A DNA stretch of 64,000 nucleotides from Fasciola hepatica. Lineage: Eukaryota; Platyhelminthes; Trematoda; Plagiorchiida; Fasciolidae. The stretch covers positions 12,603,501 through 12,667,500 of the forward strand of contig CANUEZ040000020.1 of the NCBI GenBank assembly GCA_948099385.1. The letters are read 5' to 3'. Position numbers and translations under genes: made by a program. The notes under the pieces were generated by a model. That model made no database searches. It was not told the origin of the DNA and saw only the letters and a list, made by a program, of their open reading frames with translations. Each line of letters starts with the position of its first letter. Position 1 is the stretch's first letter. This document shows, one piece after another, positions 34,102-46,558 of the stretch.

Positions 34102-35691
34102 TACTTCATATATCCTGTCAGATGACTGTACTCTGATTTCTACCCTCGTGGATGAGAATAACCAATTTTCGATTCACCCCGAAAATTGCCATGTGCGTTG
34201 TGAAATAATGTCAATAGTTAAAAAAGGGAAATGTTACAATGAGTTTCTTACATATGCCATTCATACGGCCCAACAGAAGGAGCTTTAGCGTGAAGGGTTA
34301 ACAAGACAGATATAGTAGGGGACGCGGTCGATAGCCACAATAACGAGTCGAATGATGCTTAGCCGCTGTTCAGAAGACCAAACTCACGAGCCAACAAGAC
34401 TATACGGGAACAGGCAGAGCAAAGAGTACAGAGCGAGAAACATTCAGAGTAGAATCGGGAATGTTTGTCGTACTGGTGGTCGAACTGGAAACAGTTTGGT
34501 TCGGAGTGATGAACCAGAATTTGCTCGCTCAGTGGCAATGTAGATTATGACTACTACAGATTGGAGTAGTGCCACCAAAATGTTTTTTGTATTCATGATA
34601 ACTTTGTCACACTTTGCGATCTAAATTTTATGTAGTATGCATGGTTTTGCCGTTCGAATATGAGTTTGTATAATGTTGGTAAAAAGCTAGCAGTGACAGG
34701 TTGTTAAAATCTGCCACATTATAGAAAAAAAAACGACTGTGAATGGAAGATATTTCCTCATCGTACTAAGGGATAGAAATTTATAGCTTGATAGCTGCAA
34801 GAAACGATGCTTTATGATTAACATAGAAAGGCAAACTATAGAGTATCAAACTGAGTTGTAAGGGTGAAACATACCACCGAAATGTGATTGTATTAGTTTC
34901 AGTGAATAAAATTGACTTGAAACCTTCCGAGAGATTCACAGAAAAACCGATAGGGATAAGCAAGAAATAACGAAAAAAGCGAGAGTGAACTCTTTTGATG
35001 TAAAGTACAAATAGGGTTTGGTCATCGTACTCATGAAGTAAAACGATGCAGAAATAACTGAACTGTTCCAACCAGAAAGCCATCGTCATTTGATAGAAAA
35101 ACTAGGTGAGACAAACTGACATCAATCTGCTCTCTGCTAACAGAGACTCTCAGAATTCGATCCTAGTTGTTTTCAATTTTGACGAAAATGTATTGTAACT
35201 AAATGTTTGCTTATATATTTCAGCCAAATAATGTTTCTGCCGGAATTTTATTTAACTAACATGCGGATTTTTCGAGAGAAATGAATACTTATGAATTAAC
35301 CAGACCTTATGCAAACGAGTACCAATGGTACATTCGCGTTACATCCAATTGTACATCATCATGGGAATTTTGTTCATTTTTGATGTTCATTTTATGTTCG
35401 TCACGCTTCGTGTACATAAATGTTTGTCTGCATTCATCTACGACCAGACAATAGTGGGGTGAACACTTCAGGTTATAGTGTTTGACATTGGGATGAAATG
35501 CGGGATGTTTCTGGCATGTATTTTGACTTCATTGTAGAATAACTAAATGACAATAATCAAGACCATGGCGGAACATTTCAGGTTGGCTACCCATAATGTG
35601 AGATAGTTATAGGGTGCATTCCTGTACCGACCAAGTAGATTTTGTTCAGGTACATTGTAATTAAGCTAAGCAAACACTTTTCCATTTTCAG
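34102..35691. other. Gene-poor stretch with a GC-richer patch
   Basis: 34280-34545 is richer in GC and A-rich purine words than its surroundings and may be a repeat relic. The 102-codon minus-strand frame at 34781-35089 has no recognisable features. No exon is supported. Confidence 0.35.
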
Positions 35692-36001
35692 GAAATCACA
35701 TCAAACTGGCCGTAATGAAAACATTTTATTCGAGTCATATGATCAGATAATTGTACTTACTTCAAGTAAATGGAATCGTCCTGACTATCCAACGCTACAT
35801 TTCCGGAGTATACCGAAAACTACTCATTGTGTCGTTTTGGGTATTCAACAAATAATGAAAAGTGCAGGCAGAGTGGTTCCAACTTCCGTAAAATTTGATT
35901 GCTTATTGCATACCTTTCCGTTTTCGTTGACAAGATGGAAGCAATTTGTACGGGTGGAACACAATTATCAGTACAAAGAGACAAAGATAAGTGTGCTATG
36001 A
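35692..36001 (+). CDS. p24-like unit N, whole GOLD in one exon
   Basis: The acceptor ccattttcag enters in phase 2 and the frame is open to a TGA at 35999-36001. It reads IIVLTSSKWNRP, TLHFRSIPKTT, then SVKFDCLLHTFPFSLTRWKQ and VRVE. The Cys lies about 29 residues after the P-K-T turn, as in the second Cys of GOLD, and W/K then alternating hydrophobics follow as in the last strand. There is no intron at the turn. A phase-1 donor (ATAA|gtgtgc at 35994) precedes the stop. No TM exon follows before the next unit, so this may be secreted, truncated or a relic. Confidence 0.4.
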
Positions 36002-36201
36002 AAACATTATCGCAAGATAAAAATAAAATCGTGGAAAAACAAAAAAGTGCAAATAGATGTGTATAGGAACAAAAACATTTGATTTTATTTATCGGTTTCC
36101 ACAAGATTACACTAGACTTATGATAGAAAAGTTCAAGAAAAAAACACACCTTGTTCGTTCTATATCTTACAACACTGATGAATTTCATGCTTTTCCGTTA
36201 G

Positions 36202-37483
36202 ATAGAATCTTTGAGTAGACTTTCTGTTCTAGCACTGCGCATACCTGGTCAGAAAAAGCTTAGGCAAATTAAACTCACATTTCATTTTGGTATTAGGACA
36301 GCCTTTGAATACAATACATGCTTATGTAATCGGGGAATAAAATACAGGAATATTATTCCACTGAATTTGAAGAATATGGGGCGTCACACAACACTTGCAT
36401 GGATTATTGAATTCGATAAATTCATAGTAAGCAATAAAACTGACTTTTAAATGATCACTGTGTTGCATCAACTGTTACTCCAGTCACATAATTGATACAC
36501 AAAACAAAACTCCCATCCACCCTTCCACGTTCTACTACTCTGAGGACAACTTTCAGCTTGTAACTAATTCTATTTTTTTCTATTTTATTCGGATAAGGTG
36601 CAGATGTAATAATAATGTATAAGAAGCATGATAAAATAGCTAGCAATTTGTTTTATAGAAATACAGTGTCAGAATAACTGTAGTTTCTCGAGTTAGTAAC
36701 GAGAATTGGACGTTTGTTTAGCATGTGATAATTACGGTTTTCTGTCATATAATATAGGCCAGAATAGTTCGGCTATTAGATTTGTAAACATGTAGCTCCA
36801 TCAAGCTTTATTTTGTTCGAACGGAAGCTACTTATTCCACGAGGGTTTTTGAATAGGTCGATATGAACCATGTGGTCAACGAAACACATGCTTGGTTCGT
36901 TGAATCTAACTTTCGAATGCTCACAGTTAGAGATTACAATCAACCGCTTGTTACTTGGCTGTCTGAACTACTGGGTAATTAGGAGTAATACAATAAAATA
37001 ACTTCATTTAAAGACAAATATACTGATTTCCTGTCAGAAGTTTCCCTTTAGGTTTTGCAGTTATAACTTTGATGTAATGGTGGCGCCTTGTTAGTTTCAG
37101 TCTTTTTAGACTTTTAAGCACTACAGGCTTTTCAGTAAAAAGCTGAGTAGGTATATTTCACTTATGTGTAGAATTGCTTTTTTCCTCGGTGCGTATCCAT
37201 TTGAATAGTTTTGTTAAATTGGACAGTCCCCAGTGCGTTTAATTATGAAGTCATTTTGCGAACAGGAATGAATACACATTTAAATGCCAGTCCCACAAGA
37301 TTCCGAGACCAGTATTGCTCTTTATATCTGGTTTGAATTGCTGCTAAATTCTGTCAAATCTATTTATCAAATTCTTATTGAATGTGGCAGACTTTTCTAC
37401 TTTTTTCAGCAGTGGCTAACGTGAACCTGATTTTTTCCTACCTGCTCGCAGTTTATTATAAACTCAAAGTGACCGTCCAATAA
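36202..37483 (+). CDS. p24-like gene O
   Basis: Exons: 36202-36426 (phase 0 to 0; donor ata|gtaagc), 37291-37330 (40 nt, 0 to 1) and 37410-37483 (1 to stop; acceptor cttttttcag). The first reads IKLTFHFGIRTAFEYNTCLC, like T-L-E-F-Q-V...Y-D-V-D-C, then WIIEFDKFI. The second reads PRPVLLFIS, in the place of YKFCFSN. The last gives VNLIFSYLLAVYYKLKVTVQ, a hydrophobic segment with a short basic end. All phases agree. The 3' half of exon 1 and intron 1 belong to an inverted duplicate whose other copy is at 29592-30280, where the exon is also still open. Confidence 0.45.
36315..37020 (+). repeat. Inverted duplicate, copy B
   Basis: Reverse complement of 29592-30280. Starts inside exon 1 of gene O and covers intron 1 up to about 37020. 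See copy A for the degree of match. Confidence 0.85.
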
Positions 37484-39240
37484 TTGGTACCTTGTTTGGA
37501 GCAGATCTGTACGTGAAAGTATTTACATGCTGTTCATGATCAGTTGTAGAACTTTGGAAAAAATCCCCCACCATTGTCGGAAAAGGATGACGTCTATGTT
37601 TTCTACTCACGGAATATTATTGATACGCCATAGGCATAGAAATTTTGAATTGTGTTCCGGCATAATATATCCAAGGACTTTATCACTTTGGATTAGTTAT
37701 CTGTCTGTACGTATCCACTGAGGATACAAAGCCCAAGGCTCCTGAAAACGATCGCCGCAAAACATGTTGAATGTACCCGTCTGGGCGCATCTGCAGGTTC
37801 AAGAAAGCTGAGTATATCGTCTGACGTAGCGACACAGTCGGAACCGGTAGTGGGAATACATCTGTATTTTTTTAATCGCAAAAGAAAATGTCTGTACTTA
37901 ACAACTGAGTCAGATACTAATTGGAATACTTACCGATTCAATTTATGTTGCCATCTTTTCAGTGCTCTTAGTGTAGGCTGGAGCATTCTCGTTTTCGGTG
38001 AAAATAGTCCTAGTTCGTGAACATATTTCTAATTCCAGCTTCCGGCTTCTCGGCCACAAAGCCTGTCATAAATTCCTCCCAATTTCTTGAATATTTCGAT
38101 TTATTTTAGTATTACAGGGAACATGTTATAATCTGGTTTTTGAAGCCGAAAGTCCTGCCCTCGGATGAAGAGACTGCTCGTTGATTACCACCTGTTGGAC
38201 AGAGCCTTACTGCCCTGTGAAGAAATTCGCCTTTCCAAGTTGATCAGTTTCAAGCCCGAGGATGTATCTTCTCAACATCGGCACTCGGTCACTTTTAAGG
38301 CTTTTGAAAGAGAGAATTTTTATTGATTTATTTGCCGGGATCACCAGTCTACGTTTGGTTTTATTTTGAAACTAAAAGCTTGAGCTTCTTGTTGTAATTT
38401 TTCGGCCACCGGTCGAAATGCAGTTGTGCAGTCGGTTGGTAACTTGAATTGATTTTGTCGAATTTCCGGGACAGCTGCTCCCGCCCCTTCGTGACACATT
38501 TTAATCGGAACAGTTCTTGTGATATCAAATTCAAGAAACAAATGCAGCCTTTCCGTATGAGCCAGACTGATTGTTCAATACTGCCAAGTCTCAGAAGCCA
38601 TCATCCCAACTACAGCACCATTTCGAACCCCTGACCAAATCCAACCATACGAGAAATCCGTCTCCACCGAACTAAAAAGATGGTTGACAATGGAATAGTT
38701 GCCATTCACGTTATGCCAGTTATTCTCTTCTGACATGGGAATTTTGCCCTGCCACGTATCACAAATGAGGTAAAGTTGATCATGTTCACTCTGGCTGTCG
38801 AAGTGCTAAGGTTTGCCTCATGGATGACTCCAGTACTCTGTCCTGTATATCCTACAGCTTCCAATCTCTTTCTTCGGCTGCTAGCAGTTTGAATGTATTA
38901 CTGAAGTTTCAACTCTTTTAGTTTTCAAATACGTTCCTTATTCTCTCGACCACTTCCACTTGGCTGGGTTCACCTAAAAATATTCATACAACCATTGTAA
39001 TCTTGTTTTTTCCACTACCAGCCATGAATAAATGAATAACGAGCAAACCTATAATTTTACTGCTGGACACATTTCGCTTTGGTAACCTCTGACTGATTGC
39101 AAAAACATCACATGGGATATTTCCCAAACATATGGTGGTATGTGAAAAGGGACTGAAACAAAAGAGTTTCAGCAGTGCGGAGGCAATGCAACGAGTGTGC
39201 AATTATCTCACGTGACTGTGCAATTTCGTGGCCGGTACAG
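37484..39240. other. Gene-poor stretch
   Basis: 38150-38700 is somewhat GC-richer and has short open frames on both strands (66 codons minus, 61 plus). It could be a decayed retroelement, but I find no diagnostic motif. No exon is supported. Confidence 0.3.
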
Positions 39241-39425
39241 TGAAAGCAAAAGATTTGGGGGCAAAAATTGGGAAACTATTATTTGTACTGGGTGATTATT
39301 TTAGTCAATCAACTGGGACACTTCGTGGTTTAAAATCTATGAATTATCTACGACAAATATTGGTTAAAAACATCCCTGTTGCCGTCAACCTTTGCTGTCA
39401 ATTGCAATCACATTTCCGTCCCTAA
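39241..39425 (+). CDS. p24-like unit P, GOLD-b exon
   Basis: Phase-1 acceptor (gccggtacag) and a frame open to a TAA at 39423-39425. It reads GAKIGKLLFVLGDYFSQSTG, which lines up with ASKNGTYKFCFSNEFST, then a basic amphipathic stretch (YLRQILVKNI) and a Cys pair. No TM segment precedes the stop; TTG|gtta is a possible phase-0 donor after LRQIL. The phase-1 entry equals that of fused link plus GOLD-b exons in genes C and F. Confidence 0.4.
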
Positions 39426-40204
39426 TTATTTCGTTCATTTTATTCTCCACTAAGCTTTAATTGGAAAACAAGAATAACCGTAATCTATAGCGGCTTTTGA
39501 CTTTATTTCTGGACTCACTGGTAAGTATTCCTTATGAAGAGGTAAAATAGGGGATAGCAGCCGTGCATTCTTTACTCCCAAAAAGTATATACCTATCTGG
39601 GGGATTTGTGTTTCGCCATTGAAAAATGTTTTGTTTCATGAATGAGTTTTGGTTACTCGTCATTTCCTATATTAACATATCCCAAGGACCACAAACATGA
39701 AACCTTTCGTTCAGTTCTATTAGAGCTCCTTGTCGGGTTTGGAAGAAAATTTTGAGTAAGCCGGAAAGTACCAAGGCAGAGTATTCACAACGCATATTGG
39801 ACAGCAACACGCACTAACTTGCACGCGTAGCTGCATGTGCTCGTCATTCCCTATTCACCACGAAGTACATGCTGTACGTAGCGTACTTCTTATCTCAGAG
39901 CCTACCTTGTGTTCCACTCTGGCTTTATAGACAATTTGTATTCATAATTTTCCCCTCATCAACTCTGAAATCCGACGTGATTTTTTTCCTCCTAATGTTG
40001 CAATAGCAGATGATGGAGGGAAGTACAATTGTCTGTCTGTTTTTCCTTCTTTAAATCAATAACGACGGAACGCACTTATGTACCACCAGTCACGGTCGGA
40101 TGCGGGTTTTTACAATTCATTTTCTGCTACGGTAATTTTGGATAAAGCTTAAGTGAACCATACTAAATTTGTTGTTTGAGTTTTACGTCGGTTACGTCTT
40201 ACCG

Positions 40205-41104
40205 ATGTTTCTTTTTGCTTATTTGTACCCTTTTTACCAGCCAAACTTCCGGTTTTTTTTCATTTTTATCCCAACCCCTAAAAACGCGTTATCTTTTCAT
40301 TCAACTACTGAATTATTTTTTCGGGTTAACTTTCCATTGACCGCATACTCATTGACTTATTCCAGGAGAGATGCGAACCTGATGGCAGGTAGAAGATTTT
40401 GACAATATTGTAGTTACAAATAACGAAATACTGCTTGAGGCTTTGCACTTTTCCATCAAACAGAGCAAAAACATTGTTTCCTCCTCAATAGACGATTTAA
40501 AAACTGAAAGACAATATCAACTGTAGATCAGCTCATATTACTACTGAAGAACACCAATACTGACATCCCGTACGCATAATTTGCTAATGAGTGAATTTAC
40601 TTCAAGAATTAATAGACGAGTGACTGGTACTGAATTCGCCGTTGTATTTATGTCCAATACTTGTACGGGCAGCCCAATTATTGTAAAAAGATGGTGCACC
40701 GTGAGTGGGGTCTGTCTAGCTATTAGGTTAATGAAGCACTCAGTTAGATTCTACTTGACGGAAACCGAACAGCAAACACTTGATTGAGACACACTAGTCA
40801 CCGTATTCCCCTAATGAAAACATTAACCCAATCAGTCATGAATTTTGACATGCCAGAATTACGTACGTGAACCAGAACAGTGAAAATATCCCCGTAAAAT
40901 TAGCTGATATCTCTCCAGACGATTTTACTAATTGTTTAGTCCATCAAAATACGCTCATTCGTTCTGTTTTATACCTGCCAGTCCATAACTCAGCAACTGA
41001 CGAACAAGGCAGCCACAAATAGGTTTTCTACGGGAAGATCATTGTTATACCAGATATTAGTTCTATGTAGTTCTTCGGGCGCAACAATTTTCGAACAAAA
41101 CTAG
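40205..41104 (+). CDS. p24-like gene Q, compact and nearly complete
   Basis: Exon 1 40205-40388 starts with ATG and a strongly hydrophobic leader (MFLFAYLYPFY, FRFFFIFI), continues into GOLD-a (LFFRVNFPLTAYSLTYS) and ends MA(G)|gtagaa in phase 1. Link exon 40414-40522 (1 to 2) ends LKTERQYQ. GOLD-b 40616-40700 (2 to 0; donor gtgagt) reads RVTGTEFAVVFMSNTCTG, an excellent match to S-K-N-G-T-Y-K-F-C-F-S-N. Last exon 40982-41104 (0 to stop; acceptor ttatacctgccag) gives a polar stretch, then SLLYQILVLCSSSGATIF. Every junction is in phase. The whole gene covers 900 bp with introns of 25, 93 and 281 nt; the 25-nt intron is suspiciously short, so exon 1 may end elsewhere. The membrane segment is modest. 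This is one of the best models for testing the family. Confidence 0.5.
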
Positions 41105-42849
41105 TCAGAAAAAATGAAATGGGTCGATCAGATTCAAAAAGCGTCGTTAAAAACAGTCTGTTAGTTTATACACTGAGACCGTGCCTCACCATTAAAAATT
41201 TATTGAACACAAACTGATCAATGACTGAAGGCAAAAACTGGAATTTTGATCCATTCTGAGGTGAACAATGTTTGTTACTGCTAGATGAGTGAAAATGTAC
41301 AACTCCAATCTTTATCGCAGCTAAATGCTTTGAAAAAGCTTGGTTGCTCGAACACTTTTGATCTACCCGCTAATCTGCTAGTCAATCACTTAATCTTCTC
41401 ACAGTCTGGTATTTCGTTATTTCATTCAATTTTTCCTCCACCACGCTTCTGATAGGGAGAAAGAGGAACAACTCTATGAGTTTGTTAGTTCTGCAAGTCA
41501 AAGAATACGAGATCAGCCGCATTTTTGGCTTACTAGGTGGTAAAATGTGATATTTTATGTGTTCTTTAACAAATGTGGTTATAGCCAAAAGTGTTCTGAT
41601 TCCCGGACATGGCCTCATTGACATTCAGGTGCCTAGAGGCCTAGAGGTCAAAAATAATGTATGATAAGAAGAGTCGTTACCAAGAATATGGTGCATTAGG
41701 AAAAACAGGAAATGACTCAGTTTGCTGGCAATGTCCACGAAACGGATATGGAACTGACTACACAAACAGTTGATCTCTGTAAAAGTTCTCACAGTTTTCC
41801 TCTAGGCACCTGAGTGTCGATGAGGCCCAATTGTTGCAGTATAGTAGCCACGTAGATGCACACGTGATAATGAAGGATACGCATTTGACCACAACTGTCA
41901 TTCCCCTCAAAGGTAGGAGAAACAGTGGACAAAGAATACAGCACAGTAACCACGTGCTGATTCGCTGAGGAGAAGTGTGCATCATATTAGCAAAATAGTA
42001 AAACCCTATGCTCCATGGAAAGACAGTATAGAAGAATGAGTAAGTTGAACAGTGCCACAGGTTGATTGATACAGTCTTCCTGTTAGATAGCACTTGAATC
42101 ATTTCAAAATGTCTAATCCTTCTCTGCAAAAGCTATTAGAATGACTGGGAAGATCTTCCTGCTGGATTGAAAGCGGGGGTTTTCAGCTATTTCTTAGCCT
42201 AGTAGGCATGGAATTCACTTCCTTTTGGATCCACCGAGTATTGTGCGCCCACTAGAAGATCTTGTGGATGTTTTCCTTCTAACTGTTTGAAAAATGTTGC
42301 TTTCATTCTTTCTGAACCGCTGGGAAAGTTTCACCTTGCCATTCTTATTGGAACCATGCTGATACCGAAGTGAGAATTTTGATCAAATTATATGATTATA
42401 ATAGTTTCCGTCGATTCAAGTGACAGTCGGACTCATTTTAAAGCTGCACAAATAAGTCAGTTCGAAATATCCATCCCTCCTGAAATGGTAGACCAAAAAA
42501 TTTGTCAGGTTCTCAGGGGTTATCCAAGTTTGATTTGCAGTTAGACGGTTGAGATCTTTTCACAAAACTTTTCGAAGCAATTCAACATTGAGAAGCTGTG
42601 CTGTAGGAACACAAGTTAAGGCGAACAAATTTTTCCCAAAATTAATTATCACGTAGTTGAATGTAATATAAAACCCCAAGGGTTAGCGAAGTGACAAACA
42701 ATCGGTGTGCGTTTGTATGCGTGTTCAGGTGGGATTTTTGTGAAATGAAGTGACGACAATCATTGTGTCATCAAACTGCAACATTTATGAGGATAATTAT
42801 GGTCCAGGGGTGATTTTATTCACACTGAATACTGAACACATGACCGTTA

Positions 42850-42855
42850 TGTGTG

Positions 42856-42887
<32 letters not shown>

Positions 42888-42892
42888 TGCGT
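42850..42892. repeat. (TG)n(CGTG)n microsatellite
   Basis: Alternating TG followed by CGTG units. Purine-pyrimidine alternation of this kind can form Z-DNA. Confidence 0.95.
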
Positions 42893-43194
42893 TGGCTTGA
42901 CCACAAGAAAAGGGAGGCCTTTTTGTGCATACAGGTCAAGTGCCAATTATCATGATTCCATGCACTAGGCGAGAGCCAGCGCGAACATTCAGACCTATTT
43001 CGACAGGCTCCGTGACACCTCGTAAAATGGTGATAACTCTCTGATTGCCATTTACCCAAAAAACACAGAGTCAAACGAACGACCGGCTATCTCCCTTTTT
43101 TGCAAACTCTACCGTGCTTCATTTAATTCCAAATCATAGGAAACTCTGAGCACAGACCCGGGGGACGTATTTATGAAGGTGATCGTAGTATTGG

Positions 43195-43301
43195 GAGGTA
43201 CGGTGGTGGTAATGTTAATGGCAGTAGTAATAGCATTATTGTTAGTATTCTTATTATTATTGTTGGTAGTATTAGTAGTAATAGTAGTAGTAGAGGCGCC
43301 A
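43195..43301. repeat. Imperfect trinucleotide tract (GTA/GTT/ATT units)
   Basis: Runs of GTA, GTG, ATT and AGT triplets explain the long Val/Leu-rich frames on both strands here (43173-43518). These frames are repeat artefacts and not a gene. Confidence 0.9.
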
Positions 43302-43960
43302 GCAGCCGTAGCAATAAGAGTCCTAGCCTGTATGCTGTATCATAAACAGTACAGTGAACTACCAAGCACCGGTGCAACGAGGAAAACGCATAGGACATGC
43401 GGGAATGATAATGAACAAAAATTGGCCCGGGAATTGATGAGGAAATGAGAATCGAAGCAGTCAGCGAAAACACTTTCCAGAAATTGAAATTCAGCATTCC
43501 AGCTGAAATCACTCGCAACTGAAAATAGCAACACTACCGGGGAAAAGTTACTTTTTGTCATTTTATTCTATAGTTCTTTTTCTATCACGTATTCTAACAG
43601 ACAAGGATGTCATCCTGCATAAAATGAAATCCTGTTTTTCTCTGTAACATTTGGCTTTAGCTTGCTGAAAAGCATTCCACTACTATGCTGAACATGGTAC
43701 TCAAAATACAATATATACAATGCAATCCAGTAATGCACTTGCTTCCGCAAATATACTTGCTATTAGAGCTTCATATCTTTTGTTCATTGGCTTGAACAGT
43801 ACTTTAGAGGAATCTTTGGTAAATGGCGATTCTTTCGCAATTAGTAATTCGGTTTAGTGGCGAGGTAACTACTATCGGCAAGTTTGGTTCCGGAGGCATA
43901 TTTAAATAATGAATTTGAGAGTGAAAATTACTTGTAGAATCTTTTTTATGTTTTATATAG

Positions 43961-44837
43961 TTCATGTGCAGTGATCCGTGCAAGAGTAAGAGCTATGACG
44001 GTCACCTAGAAATCGGTAGTGTAACGAGATCATTCGGCAACATTTCCTGCTATAGAATTCTAATGTGTGAAATCCTATGTAATGGTAAAACATCTGACGT
44101 GATGTACCAAGTGAACCAGCGAAGAACACGACTCGGCGGAAATGAAAGTGTCTAGGGCTCAGTACACGTTCACGTCACAGGCGAATAACCAGGCAGAGAG
44201 TGGCTAGCAGAATCAATAAATGTGTGTTGGAGGTACCTCTCTTCCGCTGGGGCTGCTCGAGTACGGTTTTCAAGAGCATGGAGAGAAAGAAAGTTCGATG
44301 AGCCAAAGCTCGGTGAGTGTATAAACAAGCGTCAACATTTACATGGAATAATACAGGAATGGCTGTCTATGCCAAAGCATCACAGGTGCAAGTCAAAAAC
44401 CTCAACGACAGATGTGTAGTTTTGATTTAGTGGTGGAACAAGTAATATTTGTACTCCATTTTTTTATGAGTACGTAAACACAAAACTTGGTACCTGCTGG
44501 TGAGCTAACAAAGAAACAAAGCGGCGGGTAGGTGAGCAAGTATGTGAGTGAACAGAGTTACGTATTGCCCGTACGATCAAGTGAAGTGTACGTTGAGCTC
44601 CATCCAAGGAAGCTGAATCGATAAGCAAAGAGACCATTTAATTAACACTGTGCTGCCTGAAGCATAATAAACATTGAAACTGTGTGTGTTTGTGTGTTAT
44701 TGTTATAAACCGTATGTCTGCGTGTTTGAGAAAGATCGGATAGTCTTTCGTCGCGTGATGTGTATAGGTGCGGGTGTGTCTGCATGCAAGTGGCTAAATA
44801 GACCGAACACCTGAGGGACAGGATTTGTCTTGCTGTA

Positions 44838-44902
<65 letters not shown>

Positions 44903-45263
44903 AACCCTGTAGCTCAAAACTGTGTTATCCCGTTGCTGTTGCAAAACATTTACGGAAGGTTTAAAATTAAATCAACACTGTGCAAAGATCAAAAGAGATA
45001 GATTTTTTAGTGTGGCGCAATTTTGACTAGTTCGGCGCAACAACGTGAATGTAAAAGACAATCTATATTTCCGATCTTGCCTCTTATATCACAGTCTATA
45101 TCTGACCCAGATCTATGAAAATGTCAAAATACTTTTTTGACGGGAATTAATTTTCGGAGAATCGATCCTATGTTGTTCGTTATTTTGCAGAACTATGTAT
45201 AGCCTTTTTTGGACACATCGGCATTTTGCTCCACGACTGTCTACCTTCGGATTTGTGAGCCAG
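43961..45263 (+). CDS. p24-like gene R, partial
   Basis: GOLD-a 43961-44084 (phase 0 to 1; acceptor gttttatatag, donor aatg|gtaaaa) reads HLEIGSVTRSFGNISCYRIL and ends CN(G), the donor again in a Gly codon. Possible link 44275-44312 (1 to 0; donor gtgagt). GOLD-b 45191-45263 (2 to 0; acceptor ttattttgcag, donor cag|gtgagt, both excellent) reads TMYSLFWTHRHFAPRLSTFG. The link and GOLD-b phases do not connect, so the link is wrong or another small exon intervenes. An (AT)n tract lies in the last intron. No TM exon is certain; a phase-0 exon reading VFCTFVMME ends with TAG near 46033. Confidence 0.35.
44841..44897. repeat. (AT)n microsatellite
   Basis: More than 50 bases of near-perfect alternating AT, self-complementary and likely to be cruciform-prone. 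Confidence 0.97.
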
Positions 45264-46558
45264 GTGAGTTTGAATAGGGAGTAGAAGGCTCAAATGAACA
45301 AGATAGCGGTTCTCATTGATGGATATGTAACTGTGCATAGAAAATAAACGAAAACGTTTGGAACATTGGGTTCCGTTGATCTTTTTCATGAAAACAGATA
45401 CAAAACATAAATCGCTAGATGTAAGCATTTCTCCTGATCTTCACAATAGCATGCGTAGAACTTGCGGAATCATGTTCAAATGAATCGCAGATCAGCACAT
45501 TGGAATAGACAGTGTCGAAGGAAATTAGGAAACGGGCGGATAAATCTGATTGACTGCTGTCCCGTTTCCTAGTTTCGCTCGAAACTATCTATCCCATTTT
45601 GCCAATTTACGCCTTTTTCGAACACGAATCCGCATGTTTTACTTATGCGATTGAGAAGATTAAGAGAAATGTTTGCATCTAGCAATTTACGTCTTCTATT
45701 TGTTTGGAAGAAAGAACAAACTAATATGGGCAAATAATTAGAAAGTGTGATACATGTTTTTTTACTACGATAAAGTCAAAGCAGTTCTCTTGAATGTACA
45801 CCCCAATTTTGCTGGACGTAAAATTATTTCTTAGAGTATTCCGTGCTTGCACCTTCTAACGCAATGCGTACTCGAAACTGTCAGCCTCCAACAACGAACA
45901 TCATATTGATGCCCAACTTGAATTGCCTTCATTGTCAATTAAAATATTGCAGTGAATAACAGCACAAACCTAATTACAAAAGGAGTGTTCGTGGGTCTTT
46001 TTCAGGTTTTTTGCACGTTTGTTATGATGGAATAGGCACATTCTGAAGAACTTTTCGTTGTAGAATCAAAATTAGTTCACACGATTCAAATCAACAGTGG
46101 TTTCAACAAATATTTACCCTCACAGAAAGCTAGATATCTGATTTTTATTCTAACTTGGGTTGTGTACTCTTTTAGGACAACTTTTCATGTGTCTGGCATT
46201 CAAACGCACTACTGAATGCAGTCAGTCAGTGATCTCATCTGTCCGGTAGAATAGTTTTTTAGAATGGAACTGTTTTACAAAATCAATCTGTGAAGTCGTT
46301 ATAGAAAATATAAATCTTTTCAACTTTTGTCCTCATAACATACGCTGCACTGCATACGGTTTATGCGATAAGACAATTGGATTGATTGCAAATGTACAGT
46401 CTTTTTTCAGTTTGAATTTGTAAACTCCCATTTCAAGCCCGTGTCCCATTTGAGTGATCGAAAATAATTTTCATTATGTTCATTCCGTACTTGTAAAATT
46501 CGTAAACGGATGTCCTTTTCTACAAGACTGTTTAGGTTTTATTGACAGTGACTGGATA

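Larger units (their letters stand above)
41105..43960. other. Gene-poor stretch with microsatellites
   Basis: A minus-strand frame of 123 codons (41758-42129) has mixed hydrophobic content but no motif I recognise. At about 41630-41650 a short tandem repeat (GCCTAGAGGCCTAGAGG) occurs. Two simple-sequence tracts are listed separately. No exon is supported. Confidence 0.35.

Noticed and set aside
34781..35089. 102-codon minus-strand ORF
   Set aside because: No motif, no splice support and typical of chance frames in AT-rich DNA.
38150..38700. Retroviral-like polymerase fragment
   Set aside because: Only vague resemblance in broken frames, with no catalytic motif visible.
41758..42129. 123-codon minus-strand ORF
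   Set aside because: Mixed hydrophobic content but no recognisable domain, start context or exon borders.
42847..43074. Frame with His-Thr / Cys-Val repeats
   Set aside because: Translation of the TG/CGTG microsatellite.
43171..43518. Long Val/Leu-rich frames on both strands
   Set aside because: They follow from the imperfect trinucleotide tract; both strands being open is an artefact of the repeat.
44642..44944. Minus-strand 100-codon frame with Ile-Tyr repeats
   Set aside because: Translation of the AT microsatellite; no splice or start support.
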